A DNA stretch of 35,070 nucleotides from positions 1-35,070 of the forward strand of contig JBIOHJ010000016.1 of NCBI GenBank assembly GCA_044448905.1, read 5' to 3'. The notes beneath the pieces were generated by a model, which made no database searches, was not told where the DNA came from, and was given only the letters and a program-made list of their open reading frames with translations. The stretch is from JBIOHJ01 sp044448905 (GTDB lineage Bacteria > Bacteroidota > Bacteroidia > AKYH767-A > OLB10). The position numbers and the translations under genes were made by a program. Below are positions 22,374 through 31,485 of the stretch, piece after piece. Position 1 is the first letter of the stretch, and each line of letters opens with the position of its first letter.

Positions 22374-23564
22374 TTATTTTTTCTGGTCAATAAGCTCCTG
22401 CACTTTAGCTTCTACCTCAGGCATAGGCATATTTTCGATATGGTCTTTACGGAACTTATAACCAATAACGGGTACGGTAATAGATTTAATGGGTTTGTTG
22501 GCAGGTACTAAGCGGTAGTAAGAAGCCACATCAGGCACCGGGTTTTTGTCAACAAGCGCATAAGCATTTAGCGTGTTTGAATTGCCTGCTGCTTTAACGC
22601 GTCCTATTTCAATAAAATCGGTTCCGTTAATTGAACGTTCTACTAAAAACGTATCGGTATCAACTTCTTTGGCCGTAAACCAGCGTATCATCACATGATT
22701 TGCCTCGGCTTTGGCTTCGAAGTTTAATAAGCGTACAGGTATTTTATCCACATTCGAAGTGGAACGGATAACCAGGTTATCAAGAATGGCTTTGTCACTT
22801 CCATCACCATTCATACCACGTCCGATGACAATATTATCAGATGATTTCCATAGCAAAGGAGCCTGTTCGGGACCTTCGTGGCTCCATATAGTTACCCCGT
22901 TAACAAATATTTCGGCTTTTCCTTTTTGAGGATTATATAAGAAACGGTAGTTGCGGAACTCGTTATCCATCGGGATTTCGTATTTGGTTTCATCAGCTAT
23001 CCTTATTCCTTTTCCATCACCAACGCCAGCCTTATACGAAATAATAATTTTTCCATTTCTCATCCCGAAATTAAAATAATTACCACGCGAATAAAAATCG
23101 CAGCTTTCTTCCATTCTGCGGAAATCAAAGCTGATGTCAATACCCTCGCTATTAAACTCGCTTGTAGCCTGTATTTCAAGATTGATATCTTTTTTTTCTG
23201 TTCCGGCACTTAATGCATTGGTTTCATTACTTCCATCGTTTGTTACCGTAGCCGAAGGACTAACGTATAGCGCATCGGAGCCTTGAGCAGCCTTAGTGGT
23301 GTTCTTTTCATCCCACGTAAATGAAGCAATAACTTCACCCTCACCAATTTCATATCCCATCATTAAACGGGCTTGCTCTTCGGCTTTGGCTTCTTTCACA
23401 TCAGCAGTATTAATCATCACAGAAAAATAAATGGATAACCCGAGAATCGATGATCCTGCTGCTATTATAATTCCTTTCGTCAGAATGGTCATTTTCTGTT
23501 TTTGCGATTGGAGCTGTATTTGTTTGAAGCCTTTCATTGTTGTAAACAAATTTGTTAGTTTCAT
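22374..23564 (-). CDS. Membrane-anchored LamG-like plus fibronectin-like protein
   Basis: The product has 396 residues. A short cytoplasmic N terminus with KQIQLQSQKQK (14-24) is followed by a transmembrane segment (about 28-48) that has no clear cleavage site. The extracytoplasmic part has a concanavalin A/LamG-type beta sandwich (about 75-268; IDISFDFRRMEE, AEIFVNGVTIWSH, AILDNLVIRS). It ends with a fibronectin type III-like module (about 276-368; VMIRWFTAKEVDTDTFLVERS, ASYYRLVP). That module usually stands just before a T9SS sorting domain, but here there is no sorting domain; the chain ends in a charged helix (ELIDQKK). It follows the T9SS protein gene by 18 nt in the same operon. It probably binds carbohydrate or protein at the cell envelope; function unknown. 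Confidence 0.75.
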   Translation of the reverse strand: MKLTNLFTTMKGFKQIQLQSQKQKMTILTKGIIIAAGSSILGLSIYFSVMINTADVKEAKAEEQARLMMGYEIGEGEVIASFTWDEKNTTKAAQGSDALYVSPSATVTNDGSNETNALSAGTEKKDINLEIQATSEFNSEGIDISFDFRRMEESCDFYSRGNYFNFGMRNGKIIISYKAGVGDGKGIRIADETKYEIPMDNEFRNYRFLYNPQKGKAEIFVNGVTIWSHEGPEQAPLLWKSSDNIVIGRGMNGDGSDKAILDNLVIRSTSNVDKIPVRLLNFEAKAEANHVMIRWFTAKEVDTDTFLVERSINGTDFIEIGRVKAAGNSNTLNAYALVDKNPVPDVASYYRLVPANKPIKSITVPVIGYKFRKDHIENMPMPEVEAKVQELIDQKK

Positions 23565-23582
23565 TTTAGTATATTATTTGAT

Positions 23583-26500
23583 TTATGTTCCTGACTTAAA
23601 TAATTTACACGTAATTACTGAATTGCCGTATTTAAGAGTTAAAACGTAAATACCGGGCATAAGGTTTTGTTTTTCGGAATATTCATACTTATTCATTATA
23701 TCATTGCCGGTAATTTGCTCAGTTTTGATAACCTGTCCTGCTGAATTAGTTAATTGAAATGTGGTAATTCCCTCTCTGGGAATCGTAAATAATACCGTAA
23801 AATGATCAGAAAAAGGATTTGGAGCTATTGAAGTAATTGCAAAACCTGCTGTATACGACTGATCATTGTTTATGGTTTCGGTATTTGAAAAATAAATTTT
23901 CCCGTCATTATTTTCCTGTGTGATCCGGTAGTATGAAATTCCTTTGGCAGGTTGCTCATCCAATATTGAATATTTGCCATCCTCACCATTATTATACTGA
24001 ACCGGAATATTTCCTATGGGTTGATAGGTAATATCGTCAACTGATGTTTCAACAATAAAATTCCGGATTTGCGAAACGCTGTTAACCGCCCAGTCTAGTT
24101 CAACCGAATTATTATGGATTACTGCATCGAACGAAATAATATTTGTTGAAATATGAAACTGGGTGGGAGTTGAAATTATCCAGTGATTAAATACTGTCGC
24201 ATTGTTTACAGACACAGTACCTATTCCCTGCCTTACATTAGAACCTGATCCGGCCGAATTAGCCCACTTGCTCCCGTCCCATGCCTGCATTGCGAGATTA
24301 GAATCGGCAAGCGAATCGGCAAGTGTATTTTCAGAGCCTCGATACATTAATATAACGTTAGCCCTGTATCCGGGTGCGCTGATATGATACCACCTGTCAA
24401 TAACTGACGAAACAGCAATGTCTATCCCGTTTCTTTTAAGATTAGTAACTGCAGGAAGAATTCCTCCTGACGGTAAGGGAAGATTATCAGGACCTGATGC
24501 ACGGGTGGCCACCGAAACTGCACCACCCATTCCGGAAACCGGGGTGAATGAAAAAGGCAGGTATTCAAACCGGTTGGTTCCGAAAGGGAAAACATGAAGG
24601 CTGTCATCCATGTTAAGCCACTTAATGAAACTTTTGCTTTCAGCAGTAGAAGATTCGCTTTTGATGTAACCATCAATTTTCGAAATTGCGGATGCATTCC
24701 CCACCTCAATAGTAATGGTGTTGTTAGCAAGCTTAAGCTGTCCTTTAATTAATCTTAACGCGGTTCTTACGAATACATTTGAATTGGTAAGAAAAACATT
24801 TTCATCGTCAGGAGTTCCATTGAAATTTATTTCAAGAATACCGTATTTGTGATCGTTGGTTGTTGCCAAGCCGAGACCAATCCCGGTAAGAACCTGGCTG
24901 TCGTTGCCACAGTATTCAACAATGCTTTGTGGTGCGAGGTAATAATTCATATTACTCGATGCACTAATGCAGGCATTTTCGAAACCATTATATAATCCGT
25001 TAGTGTTTTGTAAAGTAAGCCTACCGTTATTTTCCACTTTAATGCCGGATCGTGCACCTTGCGTATTTGTGATAATTTTTGCCAGTCCCATGATTAACGT
25101 TCCACCTGGAGCAATCTTTAAATAATCACAAGATGCAATGGAGTGCGAAGCCACTTGTAAATTCCCATTTACTACCATTAGTGAACATCCGTTTTGCACA
25201 ACCTGCTTTACTTGTTGAATGGTATGTGAAGTCCCTGACCTATGAAAAGAAATAACTCCGGTTTTCGAGAAATTCAGCAAACCAAACACATTTGCCAAAC
25301 CGGCTCCTGAACGGGTAATTATACCGTTACCACCAATATTATATTGCGGGCCGGTTACCTGTATGGTATGAGTAGCCACGCTGTTTACATTATCATCATA
25401 ATTAATAATTCCTCCCGTATGACTGAAATTACCTTTCAGGATTAATTTAACAACATCAGTAGAAGGAGCATTTAAGTTGCTGTGAAGCAATGCTGTTCCG
25501 CCAGTTATATTAAAATTGCCTTTCACAACCATTTCGGCAGCTCCTGAATTTCCTTTAATTGAAAAAACTCCGCCCGACTGGCTAAAATTACCCTGGATAG
25601 TTGAGTTAAATATCCCCGGTGATTTTGAAAAAGATGTATGACCGCCTGTAATAATCACACCACCTATTGTATTTAACGAAAGCTGGTGAGATCCCATATT
25701 GAAATTATTGGTACCGCTGCTTATTAAAATATTTCCGTTAATCGATATGGATTCAGCTCCGATGCTTCCGCTAGATGTAAATTCGGCCGAAGGGTTTCCA
25801 GCAATAATTAAATTGCCATTTACAGTCAGGCTTGTTTTCGAATTATTAAAAATTCCTGATAAAGAAGTAAGGCCGTTAACACGGAATATGCCGCTTGCAT
25901 TTGTGAAGTTGATATATAAATTTCCGTTTACTGTGCATGTGGATAAATCTCCGTTTGTATTGCAGGCATACTGCCCCATCCATATACCTCCGGTTAAATT
26001 GATATTATTAAAAGTAAGATCTGCAATGCCGGCATTTGAAGTAGTAAGGTTAAAAATCGTTCTGAAATCGCCTCCCGATTGGTTGTATTCACCCGATACT
26101 TTCACAGTGGCATTTCCGTTTCCAACGTTCGGGACACCCGTATTATAAATCATTACCACACTTCCTTTATTGATGAAATTACCGGAAACATTCAGCGTAA
26201 TATTTCCATTGCCATTATAGATGCCGATGAGTTCGCCTCCAGTGTTTGTTATATTACCTGTACCTACGGTAAAAGATCCGTTATGATTTCCGTTATGAAA
26301 ATCGAGGTATGCATTGGGAGTTGAAAGATTGATACTCCCGATTGTAGTATTGCTTATTGAACCCGATTTGTCTAAAATAATCCAACCTTGTTCAATGGTC
26401 AAAGTTCCAAGAACTTTATGTGTTTCGAACTGGTTATTCTGATTCCATTGATATAATAGGTTTCCTGAAAGCGAATTGAGGGTTACATTTCCGAAATTTC

Positions 26501-27017
26501 CTGAAACTACCGATGCCAGCGGAATATTGGTATAGTCGTACCATTTTTTAATGATCAATGTACTCGTTGAATCAAAATTTTCAAATCCGTTGGTAAATAG
26601 AGTTGCACCCGTATTCGAGTTATTGCCAGGGTCCCAGGTAAATGTTGCATTTGGTCCTATTACAAATGCAGAGGAATTAACCATGTTAATATCTCCACCA
26701 TTCATGCTGAACTTTCCGTTTACAGTCAGATCGCTTTGCAGGGTGAGCAGGTATCCGGTTGCAAGATTAAATTCCGCACCTGCTTTAACATTTAGCGTAT
26801 TTGCACCGGCATCCATACTCAGCTTTATAATATGACTTGGGTTAATAATCACCTCGTCACCCGCCTGGGGAATTCCTGCCGGAGACCAAGTAGTTGCTGT
26901 ACTCCAGTTGCCTGACGAAATCGAATTTTTAATTGCTGCATTTAGTACACCGGTAGAAAAAAGACCGCTTAAAAAGCAAATCAGGAATCGAATGTTTGTC
27001 AGGTAAAAAGTTTTCAT
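23583..27017 (-). CDS. Large T9SS-secreted beta-repeat surface protein
   Basis: A 1144-residue protein with a signal peptide (about 1-27). An N-terminal segment of the kind seen in G8-like or cell-surface proteins follows (SGNWSTATTWSPAGIPQAGDEVII). Next comes a long array of imperfect beta-strand repeats (about 240-600) centred on GNF-x-(Q/I/H)-(S/T)GG, for example GNFSQSGGVF, GNFNITGGTA and GNFSHTGGII; this suggests a parallel beta-helix. A fibronectin-like module (about 970-1055, NSVELDWAV, ISYYRITQ) precedes a type A T9SS sorting domain at the C terminus (IAPNPFSDHFTV to the end). It should be exported through the outer membrane and attached to the surface or released. No enzyme motif was seen; adhesin or structural role possible. 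Confidence 0.83.
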   Translation of the reverse strand: MKTFYLTNIRFLICFLSGLFSTGVLNAAIKNSISSGNWSTATTWSPAGIPQAGDEVIINPSHIIKLSMDAGANTLNVKAGAEFNLATGYLLTLQSDLTVNGKFSMNGGDINMVNSSAFVIGPNATFTWDPGNNSNTGATLFTNGFENFDSTSTLIIKKWYDYTNIPLASVVSGNFGNVTLNSLSGNLLYQWNQNNQFETHKVLGTLTIEQGWIILDKSGSISNTTIGSINLSTPNAYLDFHNGNHNGSFTVGTGNITNTGGELIGIYNGNGNITLNVSGNFINKGSVVMIYNTGVPNVGNGNATVKVSGEYNQSGGDFRTIFNLTTSNAGIADLTFNNINLTGGIWMGQYACNTNGDLSTCTVNGNLYINFTNASGIFRVNGLTSLSGIFNNSKTSLTVNGNLIIAGNPSAEFTSSGSIGAESISINGNILISSGTNNFNMGSHQLSLNTIGGVIITGGHTSFSKSPGIFNSTIQGNFSQSGGVFSIKGNSGAAEMVVKGNFNITGGTALLHSNLNAPSTDVVKLILKGNFSHTGGIINYDDNVNSVATHTIQVTGPQYNIGGNGIITRSGAGLANVFGLLNFSKTGVISFHRSGTSHTIQQVKQVVQNGCSLMVVNGNLQVASHSIASCDYLKIAPGGTLIMGLAKIITNTQGARSGIKVENNGRLTLQNTNGLYNGFENACISASSNMNYYLAPQSIVEYCGNDSQVLTGIGLGLATTNDHKYGILEINFNGTPDDENVFLTNSNVFVRTALRLIKGQLKLANNTITIEVGNASAISKIDGYIKSESSTAESKSFIKWLNMDDSLHVFPFGTNRFEYLPFSFTPVSGMGGAVSVATRASGPDNLPLPSGGILPAVTNLKRNGIDIAVSSVIDRWYHISAPGYRANVILMYRGSENTLADSLADSNLAMQAWDGSKWANSAGSGSNVRQGIGTVSVNNATVFNHWIISTPTQFHISTNIISFDAVIHNNSVELDWAVNSVSQIRNFIVETSVDDITYQPIGNIPVQYNNGEDGKYSILDEQPAKGISYYRITQENNDGKIYFSNTETINNDQSYTAGFAITSIAPNPFSDHFTVLFTIPREGITTFQLTNSAGQVIKTEQITGNDIMNKYEYSEKQNLMPGIYVLTLKYGNSVITCKLFKSGT

Positions 27018-27050
27018 TACCCTTTCTTTTTATGAGGAATATGCAGTTAA

Positions 27051-27356
27051 TTAATGTTGGACTTGTGCAGGGGTATTTAAAGGTTTTGCAATTATGAAAT
27101 TTGCTCCCCGAATAGTTCCGACTGTATCCTGCAACCCTGTTTTATTTAATACTACCATGTCGGTCGGTATTTCTATTTCTGAAATAGCCATATCTGTATT
27201 GGCTTTTATTTCTTCAGTTTTCTGAAGGTTTATATAGATTAATAAAATGATTGCAAAAATTATTGCACTGCTCACTATCCAAACAACCCTTAAGCTGATT
27301 TTTTGCTTAAATGATAATTTTTGAATTTGTTTTGTCTCGGAATTCGAAAATTTCAT
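27051..27356 (-). CDS. Small single-pass membrane protein of the surface operon
   Basis: The product has 101 residues: a basic cytoplasmic N terminus with KQIQKLSFKQK (9-19), one transmembrane helix (about 24-46), and a 55-residue outside tail of no recognised family. It begins the three-gene minus-strand operon, 33 nt before the T9SS protein gene. The juxtamembrane motif is spaced identically to that of the LamG protein at the other end of the operon (KQIQxxSxKQK), which suggests a shared partner or a common anchor. Upstream lies the terminator of the signalling operon. Function unknown. Confidence 0.65.
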   Translation of the reverse strand: MKFSNSETKQIQKLSFKQKISLRVVWIVSSAIIFAIILLIYINLQKTEEIKANTDMAISEIEIPTDMVVLNKTGLQDTVGTIRGANFIIAKPLNTPAQVQH

Positions 27357-27403
27357 GATCTGTTTTCTTCAATTACCCGTACAGTTAATTCTTATACACG
27401 AAT

Positions 27404-27434
27404 AAAAAAAAATGGTTCTTTAGCAGAACCATTT
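27404..27434 (-). terminator. Terminator of the FIST signalling operon
   Basis: A 10-bp perfect stem, 27410-27419 (AAATGGTTCT) with 27425-27434, has a 5-nt loop and is followed on the minus strand by a T-run (A residues 27404-27410). It separates the five-gene signalling operon from the surface operon downstream. Confidence 0.9.
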
Positions 27435-27478
27435 AACAAATAATTTGTAAGAAATTTTGAATTTTGCTTCTAATTACA

Positions 27479-28645
27479 TCATGCCGAAACAAAAGTGAGG
27501 TCTTCAACACGAATAGTATTTTCTTCTGCAAGCAAGGCAGCGCGTTCAATAACCGCCTTTAATTCCCGTACATTCCCCTTCCAGTCATAGTCCATCATGT
27601 ATTTGATTGCTTCCTTAGAAATACTTATTTGCTCAATCCTGTTTTGTTTGCAGAATTCGGCAAGAAAACATTTACCGAGCAAAATAATGTCATCTCCCCG
27701 TTCACGCAATGGCGGCAGATGAATTAAAAATCCCTGCAGGCGGTAAAATAAATCCTGCCTGAAACGCCCCTCTTTTACTTCCTGTGCAAGATTTCGGTTT
27801 GTTGCGGCAATCATCCTGAAGTCAAGTTTAATAGTTTTGTTACTTCCGATCCGCGTAATTTCTTTTTCCTGCAAAACCCTCAAAAGTTTCGACTGAAGAT
27901 TCATATTCATTTCACCTATTTCATCTAGGAAAATAGTTCCGTCATTGGATTCCTCAAATTTCCCGATACGCCTGTCGCGGGCATCAGTAAAAGCTCCTTT
28001 TTCATGACCGAAAAGCTCGCTCTCAATCAGTTCTTCAGGAATGGCTCCCATGTTTACAATCACAAATGGTTTACGGCTACGCGGTGAGTTATAATGAGCT
28101 CGGGCAACTAGTTCCTTGCCGGTCCCACTTTCACCTGTTATCAAAACCATCATGTTGCTTTTTTCAACCTTCTGAATAAGCCTCAGCACCCGAAGTATGC
28201 TGTTACTGTTTCCGATTATATTACTATACCGGTTCCTGTCGATAATCTGATCTTTTAAAAACTCAACCTCCCTGCGTAATGCCACGCTCATATTTAAGTT
28301 TTTGATAGAATTTTCGAGGTTAACAAAAAGATTATCGTTTTTCATAATATAATCCTGAGCTCCTTTTTTATAGGTGCTTACCACCACCTCAAGATTTTCC
28401 TGCCCCGAAACAATAATGACCATAATGCTCTGATCAAACGCTTTTATTTTCTCCATCAGTTCATGTCCGTTCATTCCGGGGAGGTTATAATCAATAGAAA
28501 TAATATCCGGTTTGAGATGCAGGTTCTGCATACATTCCTCTGCCGTTTGGAAATGGAAGGTTTCGTGCTCAGTGTTTTTAGCAAGTGTTTGCTTCATCAG
28601 TGAAGCAATCATTATATCGTCTTCAATAATAAAAATTTTAGCCAT
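27479..28645 (-). CDS. Sigma-54-dependent response regulator lacking a DNA-binding domain
   Basis: A 388-residue NtrC-family activator. The receiver domain (1-120) has the phosphoacceptor D52 (SIDYNLPG). The AAA+ domain (about 142-370) has Walker A GESGTGKE (171-178), Walker B FLDEIGE (239-245) and sensor II GNVRELKAVIERA. The sigma-54 contact loop reads GAFTDA (217-222) instead of GAFTGA. The protein stops at DLTFVSA, right after the AAA+ lid, with no Fis-type helix-turn-helix. The stop is followed within 75 nt by a strong terminator and no coding continuation was seen in other frames. It is the last gene of the signalling operon and probably its output, contacting RNA polymerase-sigma-54 without fixed DNA binding. 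Confidence 0.92.
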   Translation of the reverse strand: MAKIFIIEDDIMIASLMKQTLAKNTEHETFHFQTAEECMQNLHLKPDIISIDYNLPGMNGHELMEKIKAFDQSIMVIIVSGQENLEVVVSTYKKGAQDYIMKNDNLFVNLENSIKNLNMSVALRREVEFLKDQIIDRNRYSNIIGNSNSILRVLRLIQKVEKSNMMVLITGESGTGKELVARAHYNSPRSRKPFVIVNMGAIPEELIESELFGHEKGAFTDARDRRIGKFEESNDGTIFLDEIGEMNMNLQSKLLRVLQEKEITRIGSNKTIKLDFRMIAATNRNLAQEVKEGRFRQDLFYRLQGFLIHLPPLRERGDDIILLGKCFLAEFCKQNRIEQISISKEAIKYMMDYDWKGNVRELKAVIERAALLAEENTIRVEDLTFVSA

Positions 28646-28687
28646 GATAAATTGAATTGTTGATTTATAAAAATTTTTGATTTAAAT

Positions 28688-31042
28688 TTAATGAGCGGAT
28701 ATATTAGTCAGTTCCTGTTCGAGTTCTGCAAAAGCTTTTTTGCAGGTTGTTTTTATTTTACTCAAGAGTGCCGGAATTTCAGTTAAGTTAATTTGTTTTT
28801 TTGCATTTTCTTCGATGGAAACTGCAGCAAGATGAATTTCTTTCATTCCTAAATAACTGAGTGACGGTTTAATCTTATGAGCTGACTGGCGCAATTTTTC
28901 CCAATCTTTCTGTTGCAATGCGGCTTCCATTTCAGAAATCGAAACGGGAGCGTTTTTCAAAAATAAATTGATAAAATCTTTAAAGAACGATTCGTTATTT
29001 TCTGAAATCTCTCTCAGGTAATTCAGGTTAATACATTTTTGCGCAGGCAAAAGTTCCTCCTTAGTAACACCCGTTTCATTTCCCTGAACGGATGTACTAA
29101 TCAAAGCAATTATTTTATTTTTAAATTCTGCAGTTTCAAACGGTTTTGAAATATAATCGTTCATTCCTGCATGAAAACATTTTTCTTTTTCTTCGGTATT
29201 GGCATGCGCTGTCATTGCGAGAATGGGAATATTACTTTTTGATGCCGATAAATTTTTACGAATATAATTAGTCGTTTCATATCCATTCATTCCCGGCATT
29301 TCAATATCCATTAAAATCAGGTCATAATTATTTTCGCTTACCTTGTCAATAGCCTGTGAGCCATTTACAGCGTTTTCCAAAATAAATCCCCAGTCTTTTG
29401 CTATCGTGGAAATAACCAGCCTGTTGATATCATTATCTTCCACTACCAATATTTTGATCGGCCTGCCCGTATATTTTTCATTTAAAATTTTATCACCTGC
29501 TTTTGTTGTAACATCAGCACCTATATTTTCGAATGATAAGCTGAATGTAAAAACCGACCCTTCGTTTATTTTACTTTCAACCGAAATTCTTCCTCCCTGG
29601 AGTTCAATTAACTTTTTACAAATGCTTAGTCCAAGCCCTGTGCCTCCGTATTTACGGGTTATTTCATCACCTGCCTGAGTAAACGAGTCAAAAATTGAAT
29701 TCAGCTTGTGTTGTGGAATTCCTATTCCCGTATCACTGATTTTAAAATTTACGAGACAATATTTTTCATTTATTTCTCCGGATGATACTTCCAGTTTCAC
29801 TATTCCCTTGTCGGTAAACTTAATAGCATTACCTGCAAGATTGTTTAATACCTGGCTTAAACGTACCTGGTCACCGCTGAGAAACGCAGGCAACGATTCG
29901 TCAATATTTATTTTGAGTTCAATATTTTTTTCGATCGCCTTAGGTTTAAACATTTCGCAAACCATATTTACAGTTTCTCTCAGGTTGAAACGCACATTTT
30001 CGAATGTCATTTTTTGCGCTTCTATTTTCGAAAGGTCAAGAATATCGTTTATGATTACCAAAAGATTATCAGCCGATTTTTTAATTGCCGCTAGGTACCT
30101 GCTTTGTTCATCATCTAACCTGGTTTTCAATAAAATTTCCGATAAGCTTAAAATGCCATGAATGGGAGTTCTGATTTCATGACTCATATTGGCCAGGAAC
30201 TGCTCCTTTATTTTCTGTGTTTCTTCAGCCGAAGACAGCAAGCTCTGCAATTCTTCTTGGTTTTTTTTGACCAGGGTAATATCCATTGCCACCCCATTCA
30301 TAGTTACAATGCACTTATTATTATCAAACACCGGTAAAAAATGTACTTCATAGTGGCAATCGTTGACTTTAATATGCGAACAGGCAGAATTTCCCTGCAA
30401 AGCGTTTGTATATTCTTTAACCTGAATCGGAATATTTGTTCCGGTTTCGAAAATTGACTTGCCCACTATTTTATCGGGTTGTATTTCCAGGTTTTCGATA
30501 CCTCTGCCTTTGAAGAGCGTAAAAATTCCAGTTTGATCGAGTGAAAACAGAATGAGTGGCGTTTTTGAAATTACCGATTCAAGCTGATTGCCGCTGCTGA
30601 TATCTGTATTCTCTGAAGTATTAAATTGATTTTTTCTACGTGTACTTTGTAAAGCATTTCGCAATAGCTGGGTGATATATTCAGGAGTAATATTATTTTT
30701 CGGAACATAATCAAACGCACCTTTTTTGATAGATTCAACAGCGAGCTTTTCATCACCAATAGAAGTAACCATAATAACGGGTGTGGTATTCTCGCCTGAT
30801 ATATGATTATCTAAAAACTGAAATCCATTCGAGCCCGGCAGATTATAATCGAGAAAAATACAATCGAATTTTATATTCTTAGCCAGCGTTTCACCACTTT
30901 CAATATCCGTAGCCACCGAAACATCAGCACCAAATCCCGAAAGTTTCAGAGCACGTATTATCATTTTGCGATCTACCTCGTCATCATCAACAATAAGTAT
31001 CTTAATCATTTCGTTTTTCATCGGTTGTCTTTCAAATTTCAT
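28688..31042 (-). CDS. Hybrid histidine kinase, REC-PAS-HisKA-HATPase-REC-Hpt
   Basis: A 784-residue protein with no transmembrane segment, so cytosolic. In order: REC1 (about 12-130, phosphoacceptor D65 in FLDYNLPG), a PAS-like domain (about 150-260), and HisKA with H288 (ANMSHEIRTP). The ATPase domain follows, with N box NNLAGNAIKF, DTGIGIP and GTGLGLSI (to about 505). REC2 (about 528-650) has D579 in ILMDIEMPG, and the C-terminal Hpt domain has H722 (RQSAHKIKPS). All phospho-relay residues are present, so it can pass phosphate His-Asp-His to another regulator. It starts 8 nt after the preceding regulator gene; a start at M8 or M12 is also possible. Confidence 0.93.
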   Translation of the reverse strand: MKFERQPMKNEMIKILIVDDDEVDRKMIIRALKLSGFGADVSVATDIESGETLAKNIKFDCIFLDYNLPGSNGFQFLDNHISGENTTPVIMVTSIGDEKLAVESIKKGAFDYVPKNNITPEYITQLLRNALQSTRRKNQFNTSENTDISSGNQLESVISKTPLILFSLDQTGIFTLFKGRGIENLEIQPDKIVGKSIFETGTNIPIQVKEYTNALQGNSACSHIKVNDCHYEVHFLPVFDNNKCIVTMNGVAMDITLVKKNQEELQSLLSSAEETQKIKEQFLANMSHEIRTPIHGILSLSEILLKTRLDDEQSRYLAAIKKSADNLLVIINDILDLSKIEAQKMTFENVRFNLRETVNMVCEMFKPKAIEKNIELKINIDESLPAFLSGDQVRLSQVLNNLAGNAIKFTDKGIVKLEVSSGEINEKYCLVNFKISDTGIGIPQHKLNSIFDSFTQAGDEITRKYGGTGLGLSICKKLIELQGGRISVESKINEGSVFTFSLSFENIGADVTTKAGDKILNEKYTGRPIKILVVEDNDINRLVISTIAKDWGFILENAVNGSQAIDKVSENNYDLILMDIEMPGMNGYETTNYIRKNLSASKSNIPILAMTAHANTEEKEKCFHAGMNDYISKPFETAEFKNKIIALISTSVQGNETGVTKEELLPAQKCINLNYLREISENNESFFKDFINLFLKNAPVSISEMEAALQQKDWEKLRQSAHKIKPSLSYLGMKEIHLAAVSIEENAKKQINLTEIPALLSKIKTTCKKAFAELEQELTNISAH

Positions 31043-31050
31043 CTGGGCGT

Positions 31051-31482
31051 TTAAGCAGGCATTTCACACAATTTCCAATAACTGTTGAGAACTGAAACAG
31101 CATGTACAAATTTTTCAAACGAAACGGGTTTAACAATGTAACCGGCAACATTTAAATTATAGGCTTCAAATTTGTCTTTATCATCATTCGAAGTAGTCAT
31201 CATGAATACACTGATTGATTTTAAGTAAGGATCGTTTCGCAATTCTTTCAAAAACTCAATGCCGTTCATCTTTGGCATATTAATATCGAGTAGTATAATG
31301 CGGGGAGTAGGAATAATTTTAGGTCGCCCTTCTGTTCCGCGCAGCAAGTCTAATGCCTCAATACCATTGCTGGCAGTATGCAGCGGATTAGTGATATTGT
31401 TTTTTTTAAATGCACGTTGCACATTCATCACATCAACATGATCATCGTCAACAAGAAGGATATTAAATAATTTGTCTTCCAT
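31051..31482 (-). CDS. Single-domain response regulator (CheY/Rcp1-like)
   Basis: A 143-residue receiver domain alone: acidic DDD near residues 12-14, phosphoacceptor D66 in ILLDINMPKMNG, the Thr/Ser of MMTTSN, and the conserved Lys in YIVKPVSF. The insertion around 45-60 (LLRGTEGRPKIIPTPR) is typical of Rcp1-type partners of phytochrome-like kinases. With no output domain it probably shuttles phosphate between the neighbouring sensor-less kinase (3 nt upstream) and the hybrid kinase. Confidence 0.93.
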   Translation of the reverse strand: MEDKLFNILLVDDDHVDVMNVQRAFKKNNITNPLHTASNGIEALDLLRGTEGRPKIIPTPRIILLDINMPKMNGIEFLKELRNDPYLKSISVFMMTTSNDDKDKFEAYNLNVAGYIVKPVSFEKFVHAVSVLNSYWKLCEMPA

Positions 31483-31485
31483 TTT

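Noticed and set aside
25699..26148. Open frame of 149 codons on the plus strand opposite the T9SS repeat gene
   Set aside because: It lies wholly antisense to a well-supported gene, has no family resemblance, and arises from the repetitive composition of that gene.
23583..27017. Repeated GNF...GG units as a CRISPR or DNA tandem repeat
   Set aside because: The repeats are imperfect at DNA level, in frame and of variable spacing; they are protein repeats.
27357..27478. Sigma-54 promoter upstream of the surface operon
   Set aside because: No GG-N10-GC arrangement on the minus strand in this gap.
29706..30161. Open frame of 151 codons antisense to the hybrid kinase
   Set aside because: Shadow of the conserved kinase frame; no recognisable domain or start context.
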